From JBOGZI01 sp050697275 (lineage in GTDB: Bacteria > Actinomycetota > Thermoleophilia > Solirubrobacterales > 70-9): a stretch of DNA of 12,344 bases. The notes below the pieces were generated by a model that ran no database searches, had not been told where the DNA came from, and saw nothing but the letters and a program-made list of their open reading frames with translations. The stretch is from positions 1 through 12,344 of the forward strand of contig JBOGZI010000270.1 in NCBI GenBank assembly GCA_050697275.1, read 5' to 3'. This document shows positions 7,240 to 12,344 of this stretch, piece after piece. Numbering within the stretch: position 1 is the stretch's first letter; each line of letters opens with the position of its first letter. The position numbers and the translations under genes are program-made.

Positions 7240-7260
7240 TATTGCATATCGTATACCGTC
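7240..7260 (-). promoter_or_regulatory. Candidate FCD-regulator operator / near-leaderless promoter (site 2)
   Basis: The 36-base gap between the YdcZ-type gene (stop at 7274-7276) and the alpha/beta hydrolase GTG (7237) is strikingly AT-rich. It contains ATATCGTATACCGT (7246-7259), sharing ATCGTATAC exactly with the site at 2922-2930, and agreeing again at a following TC. Read on the minus strand, TACGAT (7253-7248) is a plausible weak -10, which would put the transcript start within a few bases of the GTG. The placement suggests that the three downstream hydrolase genes have their own promoter controlled with the cysteine hydrolase gene. Operator function is inferred from the shared motif. 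Confidence 0.5.
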
Positions 7261-7273
7261 TTTGATTCGACGC

Positions 7274-7711
7274 CTAGCGGACGACCAAATAGGTGCCGGC
7301 GAGAAGCAGCGCTACGCCGACGATCCGGTCGGGCCCGAGCGAGACCTGGTCGAGCCCGAAGGCGCCGATCCGGTCGAGGGCGACGGAGGCGAGGAGTTGG
7401 CCGGTGATCGTCGCCGCGGCGACTCCTCCCGCCCCGATCACGCTCACCGTGAGGATCACGGCGAACACGTAGGCGGCGCCGAGCACGCCCCCGAACAGGT
7501 AGTACCAACTCGCCTCGCCCGTCCCGGAGAGCTCACCGGCGCGACCGCTGACGACGAGCACCGCCGCCAGGAGCATCGTCCCGACCAAGAAAGAGACCGT
7601 CGCCGCCCCGATGCTGCCCGTGTAGCGCGCGAGCCCGGCGTTGATCGGGGCCTGCAACGCGATCAGGCCGCCGACGACGGCGGTGAGAACTACGGCGAGG
7701 CCCTTGTCCAT
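7274..7711 (-). CDS. Small DMT-superfamily transporter, YdcZ (DUF606) family
   Basis: A 145-residue, five-helix membrane protein of the YdcZ/DUF606 branch of the drug/metabolite transporter superfamily. The N-terminus, with GGLIALQAPINAGLARYTGS, is the family signature (first helix, then the Q-x-x-x-N-x-x-L element). SFLVGTMLLAAVLVV, LFGGVLGAAYVFAVILTVS, AAATITGQLLAS and IVGVALLLAGTYLVV form the remaining helices. The size matches single-domain members, which probably work as dimers; their substrates are mostly unknown. The start chosen is ATG 7711, which fits the family N-terminus. A GTG at 7732 with AGGA five bases upstream is a credible alternative (152 residues). The stop lies 36 bases before the alpha/beta hydrolase gene, and the operator-like site falls in that gap, so it may be transcribed separately or read through. 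It could import or export the locus substrate or a product. Confidence 0.82.
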   Translation of the reverse strand: MDKGLAVVLTAVVGGLIALQAPINAGLARYTGSIGAATVSFLVGTMLLAAVLVVSGRAGELSGTGEASWYYLFGGVLGAAYVFAVILTVSVIGAGGVAAATITGQLLASVALDRIGAFGLDQVSLGPDRIVGVALLLAGTYLVVR

Positions 7712-8015
7712 GCGCGCGGACTCTATGCGCACGCGGATCCTGGGCACGAACTCGGGCGTGATCCTCGGGCCTCTATGGTGTTCAAAGGGGCGATGCAGCG
7801 GCCACGGCGGCCCGACCCCCAGCGGTGGTGGCGGCACGCTGCCTGCCCTCTCCCTGAGCCGGCGCGATTCTCAGCAGCCTCGTGATCCGCGGCGCCCTCT
7901 CGGGTCCTAGGTCCCGCCCGTTCCGTAGCCGGGGAGGTAGCTCAGCTGCTTCGGCGCGGTCGCCGGTGAGCCCGGGCGCTGCGCGTCGTTGTCGGGCGGG
8001 CCGGCCGGTGGGGCC
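7712..8015. other. 304-base non-coding stretch between polA and the YdcZ-type gene
   Basis: No convincing gene was seen on either strand. On the minus strand it holds the polA 3' flank and the leader of the YdcZ-type gene. Just past the polA stop, GGGCC (7998-8002) can pair with GGCCC (8012-8016) around a CCGGCCGG palindrome, but no U-tract follows, so a terminator is only a possibility. The plus strand contains GGGGAGGTAGCTCAGCTG (from 7934), which resembles a tRNA 5' half but lacks a matching D-stem and T-arm. No recognised riboswitch consensus was found. The plus-strand and minus-strand frames crossing it look like ordinary high-GC open frames. Confidence 0.5.
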
Positions 8016-10739
8016 CTACTTGGCCGCGAGCCAGTCCGGGCCGACCCCGATGTCAACGGCGAGCGGCGGGTCGAGTTCGAAGGCGCCGCACATCGCCTTC
8101 TCCACCAGCTTCGCCGCCTCGTCCATCTCGGCGGCCGGGCCCTCGAAAAGCAGCTCATCGTGGATCTGGAGGACCAGGCGCGTGGTCAGGTCCGACCCGG
8201 CCAGCGCCCGGTGCGCGTTCACCATCGCGATCTTGATGATGTCCGCCGAGGTGCCCTGGATCGGCATGTTGACCGCGTTCCGCTCCCCTTGGCCGCGCAC
8301 CTGGGGGCGGCCGGAGCGCAGCTCCGGGATCGGGCGGCGGCGGCCGAGCAGGGTCGAGACGTAGCCGTCCTCCCGCGCCGATTCGATCGTCCTCTCGATG
8401 TACTTCTTCACGGCCGGAAAGCGCTCGAAGTAACGCTCGATATAGGCGGCGGCCTCGTCCTGCTCGATGTTCAGGCGGTCCGCGAGCCCGTAGGCGGAGA
8501 GCCCGTAGGCGATCCCGTAGTTGACCATCTTCGCCTTGGAGCGCTCGCCCGGGGTGACCTTCTTGGGATCGGCGCCGAGCACCTCGGCGGCGGTCGCGGT
8601 GTGGATGTCCTCGCCCCGTTTGAAGATCTCGCGCAGGGCGTCCTCGCCGGCGATCTGGGCCAGGATCCGCAGCTCGATCTGGTTGTAGTCGGCGGAGAGC
8701 AGTCGGTGTCCGCGCGGCGCGACGAACGTGGAGCGGATCGGCCGGCCCTCCTCGGTGCGGATCGGGATGTTCTGGAGGTTCGGATTGGTGCTGGAGAGGC
8801 GGCCGGTCGCCGTCGCCGTCTGGTTGAAGGTGGTGTGGAGCCGCCCCGTGTCGGGGTCGATCAGCTCCGGCAGCGCGTCGAGGTAGGTGTTCTTGAGCTT
8901 CGTCAGCGCCCGCCACTCCTCGACCTTGGGGACGATCGGGTGCTCCTCGCGGATCTGGCCGAGCACGCGAGCGTCCGTCGAGAAGCCCGTCTTGCCGCGG
9001 CGCTTCTTGGTCAGGCCGAGCCTCTCGAAGAGGACCTCGGCCAGCTGCTGGGGAGACCCGATCGTGAACTCGCCGCCGGCGAGGTCGAAGATCTCCGCCT
9101 GCAGCGTCTCTATTCGCTGCTCGAAGCCCTCGCCGATGTCCGCGAGCCGCTTCTGGTCGAGCAGCAGCCCGTTTCGCTCCATCTCGGCCAGCACCTCGAT
9201 CAGCGGCATTTCGACCTCATCCATCAGGCGCTCGAGGTCGTTCTCCTTCATGTCCGCGCGCTGCAGGGATGCGATCTCCCAGGTGAGCCGCGCCTCGGCC
9301 GCGGGATCGGTGGTCGGCTCCTCCTCGAGCTCGAGCTGGCCGCCGTCGCTCTTCTCCTCCTCCGGCTTCTCGGCCCCCACCGCGGCGAGCCCCCGCTGGG
9401 CGGCGATGTCGGCGAGGTCGTAGGTGCGGCGGGCGGGATCGAGCAGGTAGGCCCCGACCATCGTGTCGTGCCGCAGGCCCAGGCCGCCTTCGCCCGCGGC
9501 GAGCAGGCCGTGACGAGCGCCGCCGCCCAGCGACTTGAGGTCGTGGCCGATCACCCGGCGGCCGGACAGCTGCTCGACCAGCTCGGCGGCCTCGGCCTCG
9601 CCGGTGACGAGTCGCTTGCCGTCATAGGCGACCCAGGTCCCGTCGTCGACGGCCAGCGAGATCTCCTTGCCGAGCTCGTCCAGCGTTCCCTCCTCGGCGG
9701 TGGCGTCCAGCTGCTCTTCGACCGCCGCCTCAGGGACGAAGTCCGTACCCAGCTCCTCCTCGAGGCGCTCCATGATCACCCGCAGCTCGAACTCGCGCCC
9801 GATCTCGCGCAGCCGGCTGCGGTCCATCTCGGCCGCCATCAGCTCGTCGAGGTCGAGCTCGACGTCGACGTCGTAGACGAGGGTCGCGAGCTGCTTCGAG
9901 ATGCGGGCGTCCTCGGCGTGCTTGGTGAGGTTCTCCTTGCGCTTCGCGCCGGAGATCTTGTCCACGTTTTCCAGCACCGCCTCCAGCGAGCCGTAGTCCT
10001 GGAGCAGCTGGGCGGCGGTCTTGTCGCCGATCCCCGGGACCCCGGGGATGTTGTCCGAGGTGTCGCCCTTCAGACCGATCAGGTCGGTGACCAGCTCCGG
10101 CGGCACCCCGTAGCGCTCCACCACGCCCTCGGCGTCATAGATCTTCGTGTCCGTCACACCGCGCGAGGTGGTCATCACGCGCACCCCTTCGGTGACCACC
10201 TGGTAGACGTCGCGGTCGCCGGAGACGACCCTACCGTCGATCCCCTGCTCGCGGGCCCGCCTGACCAGCGCGCCGATCACGTCGTCCGCCTCGTAGCCGT
10301 CCACCTTGGTGTTGGTGAAGCCGAAGGCCTCGGCGAGCGGCATCAGGTTCGGCCACTGCTCCTTCAGCAGGTCGGGCCGGGGCTTCCGCTGTTCCTTGTA
10401 GGGCTCGTAGGTGAGCTCACGGCCGGACATGCCGGCGTCCCAGGCGACCACGACGGCGGCCGGCTTGTGGTCGATCAAAAGCTTGGCGAACATCGAGGCG
10501 AGCCCGTAGATCGCGTTGGTGGGCCGGCCGTCGTGGGTCGCGATCGACTCGGGCAGCGCAAAGAAGGCGCGGTAGGCGAGCGAGTTGCCGTCGATCAGGA
10601 AGAGCTCGCCGCCGTCCTTCGACGCCTTCCCCTCGGCGGGCTTCGTCGCCGCCTTATCGGCCGGCTTCTTCGCCCGCTCCTCGGCAGGCTTCTTCGCGCC
10701 CTTCGCGGCTGCCGTCTTCTGCTGCTTGGTCGCGGGCAT
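8016..10739 (-). CDS. polA: DNA polymerase I
   Basis: A 907-residue family A DNA polymerase that fills gaps and removes RNA primers in replication and repair. Residues 1-44 are an Ala/Lys/Pro-rich, probably disordered tail (repeated AKKPA units). Residues 45 to about 320 form the 5'-3' flap nuclease, with D50 in LIDGNSLAYRAFF, VDGYEADDVIGAL and a helix-hairpin-helix IPGVPGIGDKTAAQLL near 230. Residues of about 350-510 are a proofreading-like domain lacking the catalytic acidic residues: the DxE position reads SLAVDDG and GHDLKSL replaces the usual NLKYD. The polymerase domain has motif A with D684 (LSADYNQIELR), an O-helix with Y741 (KMVNYGIAYG) where E. coli has Phe762, and motif C H860-D861-E862 (LQIHDELLFE). 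The ATG at 10739 is 41 bases after the AbiEi/DUF559 gene stop; the frame is open upstream, but overlaps that gene and adds no family sequence. The long plus-strand open frame across it is a high-GC shadow. Confidence 0.97.
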   Translation of the reverse strand: MPATKQQKTAAAKGAKKPAEERAKKPADKAATKPAEGKASKDGGELFLIDGNSLAYRAFFALPESIATHDGRPTNAIYGLASMFAKLLIDHKPAAVVVAWDAGMSGRELTYEPYKEQRKPRPDLLKEQWPNLMPLAEAFGFTNTKVDGYEADDVIGALVRRAREQGIDGRVVSGDRDVYQVVTEGVRVMTTSRGVTDTKIYDAEGVVERYGVPPELVTDLIGLKGDTSDNIPGVPGIGDKTAAQLLQDYGSLEAVLENVDKISGAKRKENLTKHAEDARISKQLATLVYDVDVELDLDELMAAEMDRSRLREIGREFELRVIMERLEEELGTDFVPEAAVEEQLDATAEEGTLDELGKEISLAVDDGTWVAYDGKRLVTGEAEAAELVEQLSGRRVIGHDLKSLGGGARHGLLAAGEGGLGLRHDTMVGAYLLDPARRTYDLADIAAQRGLAAVGAEKPEEEKSDGGQLELEEEPTTDPAAEARLTWEIASLQRADMKENDLERLMDEVEMPLIEVLAEMERNGLLLDQKRLADIGEGFEQRIETLQAEIFDLAGGEFTIGSPQQLAEVLFERLGLTKKRRGKTGFSTDARVLGQIREEHPIVPKVEEWRALTKLKNTYLDALPELIDPDTGRLHTTFNQTATATGRLSSTNPNLQNIPIRTEEGRPIRSTFVAPRGHRLLSADYNQIELRILAQIAGEDALREIFKRGEDIHTATAAEVLGADPKKVTPGERSKAKMVNYGIAYGLSAYGLADRLNIEQDEAAAYIERYFERFPAVKKYIERTIESAREDGYVSTLLGRRRPIPELRSGRPQVRGQGERNAVNMPIQGTSADIIKIAMVNAHRALAGSDLTTRLVLQIHDELLFEGPAAEMDEAAKLVEKAMCGAFELDPPLAVDIGVGPDWLAAK

Positions 10740-10780
10740 CCATCTGATCGTAGATGCCGACGGCGTCGTTCCGGTTGCGC

Positions 10781-11596
10781 TCACCCCTCGCGCGCGAGCA
10801 CACTGCGCATAACGCGTGCCACCTCCGCAGACGAGTCCCGTACCTGGCGGTAGGTGAAGCGCAGCACCAAGTAGCCGAGCGCCTGCAGGCGCGCATCCCG
10901 CGCGCGATCGGACTCGAACGCAGCCCGGTGCCCGTGGTGGCGCCATGAGTCCGTCTCGACGATCACCCGCTCGTTTCGCCAGAGGAAGTCCACCTCGAAG
11001 CGGTCGACCCGGGTGTTGACCTCCGGGGCTTGGAGCCGGTGGCGCCGGCAGAGCTCGAGCATCAGCCGCTCGAGTCTGCTGCGGGTGAACTCTTCCTCGC
11101 GTTCCAAGTCCGCTGCGCTGATCAGGCGCAGATCCAGGGCCCAGCGGACGGCACGGCGGTAGGTGGACTCGGGGAGGGTCCGGTGGAGATCGCGGAGGGT
11201 CCGGGCGGGCTTGGTGATAGGAAGGCCGTTGCGCCGAGTCACCAGACCGGCGGTGAGCGTGGGCGACCGGTGTGTCGTGATTCCGCGGCGCTTCCGTCGG
11301 CCGCCGTCGCCCGGAACGGTCACCTCGATCGGGCCCGCGGGCGGCCGCATCAGACCCCAGATAGCGGCTGCGCAGCGATGGCTGGCGACCGCCCCGGCGC
11401 CCAGGGCGAGCACGGCGGCCATGCAACGCCCTTCGAAGCTGAGTCGAGGGTGGCCAACCGCATAGACGCCGCGATGGACGCGGTGGAGCCGCCCGGCCCG
11501 GACGCGAAGCGTGATCGCGTTCCGGCCGAGCCCGCCCTCCACCAGCTGCTCGGTGCTGACTACGCCGTGTTGGCAAGCAGCGATCCGGGCAAGCAC
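10781..11596 (-). CDS. AbiEi-like winged-helix protein with DUF559 (VSR-like) nuclease domain
   Basis: A 271-residue protein of a type common in Actinomycetota and often labelled as an AbiEi-family antitoxin. Residues 1-50 form an AbiEi-like winged helix (ACQHGVVSTEQLVEGG, then RVRAGRLHRVHRGVYAVGH). A middle region (about 55-165) matches the usual linker with KPARTLRDL. Residues 172-255 are a DUF559 PD-(D/E)xK domain related to the very short patch repair nuclease, with E176 (SRLERL), D203 (FEVDFLW), E214-x-D216 (VIVETDSW) and the terminal VLRFTYRQV strand. Despite the antitoxin label, no AbiEii toxin gene is adjacent, so a toxin-antitoxin role is not supported here. The GTG at 11596 is chosen because AGGAAA lies 6 bases upstream and the protein then begins at the winged helix. 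An ATG at 11746 gives a 321-residue form, but its extra residues look unrelated to the family and overlap the malic enzyme start. It precedes polA by 41 bases, probably in one transcript. Confidence 0.82.
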   Translation of the reverse strand: MLARIAACQHGVVSTEQLVEGGLGRNAITLRVRAGRLHRVHRGVYAVGHPRLSFEGRCMAAVLALGAGAVASHRCAAAIWGLMRPPAGPIEVTVPGDGGRRKRRGITTHRSPTLTAGLVTRRNGLPITKPARTLRDLHRTLPESTYRRAVRWALDLRLISAADLEREEEFTRSRLERLMLELCRRHRLQAPEVNTRVDRFEVDFLWRNERVIVETDSWRHHGHRAAFESDRARDARLQALGYLVLRFTYRQVRDSSAEVARVMRSVLAREG

Positions 11597-11744
11597 TCGG
11601 TCTTTCCTGGCTGCTTCCTCCCCAATACGGGGAGTAAGGCGCCAGAAGCCGGAGCTCGCCCCTCCCTCCCGCCGGCGGGCGTGTCCGTGCGGTGCCGTCG
11701 AGGCCCTCAGGCGGCCGGGGCGCCCTGCGTATTCTTCGCGGCCC
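11597..11744. promoter_or_regulatory. Intergenic region with divergent starts; weak malic enzyme promoter candidate
   Basis: This 148-base gap separates the divergent AbiEi/DUF559 and malic enzyme genes if the GTG at 11596 is the true minus-strand start. TATTCT at 11730-11735 could be the -10 of a nearly leaderless malic enzyme transcript, since the ATG follows 9 bases later and no Shine-Dalgarno is visible. No good -35 was found. A Shine-Dalgarno (AGGAAAGA, minus strand 11608-11601) serves the nuclease-like gene. Confidence 0.3.
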
Positions 11745-12344
11745 ATGGCTGCCTCAGCTCAGTACAGCGTCACCGTGCGGGTCGAGCTGGATGCCCGTCA
11801 GGAGCCGCTGGGCAAGCTGACCGCGCAGATCGCGGAGGCGGGCGGCGCGCTCCAGTCGGTCGACCTGGTCCCCGGCGCCGGCGCCGAGGGCAAGCGGGTT
11901 CGCGAGTTCACGATCGACGCCAACAGCCCCGAGCACTGGGAGCAGATCCTGCGCTCGATCGGCGGCACCCGCGGCGCCAAGGTGCTCGGCTTCACCGACC
12001 GCACCTTCGAGATGCACAAGAAGGGCAAGATCGAGCAGCACAACAAGTACCCGCTGAAGACTCGCGACGACCTCTCGATGGCCTACACGCCCGGCGTCGC
12101 GCGCGTCTGCGAGTACATCGCCGAGGACAAGACCAAGGCCTTCGACTTCACCATCAAGGCCAACACCGTCGCCGTGGTTTCCGACGGCTCCGCAGTCCTC
12201 GGTCTCGGCGACATCGGCCCGGAGGCCGCAATGCCGGTGATGGAGGGCAAGGCGATGCTCTTCAAGGAGTTCGCGGGGGTCGACGCCTTCCCGATCTGTC
12301 TCGCAACCAACGACCCCGAGGAGATCATCCAGACCGTCAAGCTC
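11745..12344 (+). CDS. NAD(P)-dependent malic enzyme with N-terminal ACT domain (5' part)
   Basis: The first 200 codons of a malic enzyme (oxidative decarboxylation of malate to pyruvate); the gene continues past the window. Residues 7 to about 85 resemble an ACT domain (YSVTVRVELDARQEPLGKL, then AEAGGALQSVDLV), a small-molecule sensing module found in front of the catalytic part of many actinobacterial and Gram-positive malic enzymes. Residues from about 90 are the malic N-terminal domain: Y114 in AYTPGVARVCEYI and K169 in MEGKAMLFKEF occupy the catalytic Tyr and Lys positions and are 55 residues apart, as in E. coli MaeB. SDGSAVLGLGDIGPEAAMPV and AGVDAFPICL are strongly conserved family segments. 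The NAD-binding half is not in the window, so coenzyme preference cannot be judged. The ATG at 11745 fits the ACT domain start; its CATG also contains a minus-strand ATG. Confidence 0.93.
   Translation, partial: MAASAQYSVTVRVELDARQEPLGKLTAQIAEAGGALQSVDLVPGAGAEGKRVREFTIDANSPEHWEQILRSIGGTRGAKVLGFTDRTFEMHKKGKIEQHNKYPLKTRDDLSMAYTPGVARVCEYIAEDKTKAFDFTIKANTVAVVSDGSAVLGLGDIGPEAAMPVMEGKAMLFKEFAGVDAFPICLATNDPEEIIQTVKL

Noticed and set aside
7712..7920. Possible riboswitch in the YdcZ-type gene leader (CCGAGAGGG and CTGAGA elements on the minus strand)
   Set aside because: Only short fragments recall guanidine-I, glycine or TPP consensus elements; the remaining conserved blocks and their order are missing. 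A covariance model search would decide.
7930..7990. tRNA-like GGGGAGGTAGCTCAGCTG
   Set aside because: No GAGC at D-stem distance, no anticodon arm and no T-arm GGTTCGA-type element follow, so the similarity is limited to the first 18 bases.
7989..10853. Plus-strand open frame of 954 codons opposite polA
   Set aside because: It is antisense to an unmistakable DNA polymerase I, its product is Leu/Arg/Asp/Gly-rich low-quality sequence with no recognised motif, and such frames arise routinely opposite GC-rich genes.
10781..11596. Type IV toxin-antitoxin system (AbiEi label)
   Set aside because: No AbiEii nucleotidyltransferase toxin lies beside the gene; the neighbours are polA and malic enzyme. 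The winged helix is fused to a nuclease domain instead.
11597..11746. Long form of the AbiEi/DUF559 protein from ATG 11746
   Set aside because: The 50 added residues are Arg/Gly-rich and unlike the family, while GTG 11596 has AGGAAA at 6-base spacing and starts at the winged helix.

Overview
The window is GC-rich, densely packed bacterial DNA. Gene style points to an actinobacterium, possibly a member of Thermoleophilia. The pointers are GTG and TTG starts, a DNA polymerase I with Tyr in the O-helix and a degenerate proofreading site, an AbiEi/DUF559 protein, and an ACT-domain malic enzyme. The phylum is a reasonable inference; the class is a guess. No RNA gene, CRISPR array, insertion sequence or phage gene was found.

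Bases 1-2130 (+ strand) hold the end of one permease and a complete second permease of a BmpC/D (NupP/Q, RnsC/D) type ABC importer, followed after 32 bases by a nitrilase-superfamily hydrolase. Bases 2127-2837 (- strand) encode a GntR/FCD-type regulator. It is divergent from an isochorismatase-like cysteine hydrolase (2961-3638, +).

Bases 3617-7711 (- strand) hold, in transcription order, a small YdcZ-type DMT transporter, an alpha/beta hydrolase, an asparaginase-like amidohydrolase and a cyclic-amide amidohydrolase of the allantoinase/dihydroorotase type. The last three are tightly spaced (an 8-base overlap, then a 32-base gap).

Together, 1-7711 looks like one accessory catabolic locus: import of a nucleoside- or heterocycle-like compound, then C-N bond hydrolysis by enzymes of five unrelated folds, probably controlled by the local regulator. 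A rare AT-rich motif, ATCGTATAC, occurs twice: once in the divergent regulator/cysteine hydrolase intergenic region and once just upstream of the alpha/beta hydrolase. In both places it overlaps a plausible -10 element, which suggests one regulon. The substrate cannot be named from sequence. A ureide, hydantoin, N-carbamoyl compound or related N-heterocycle fits the enzyme set.

Bases 8016-11596 (- strand) are a housekeeping stretch: an AbiEi/DUF559 nuclease-like gene followed 41 bases later by polA. Bases 11745-12344 (+) are the start of an NAD(P)-dependent malic enzyme with an N-terminal ACT domain; it runs off the window edge.
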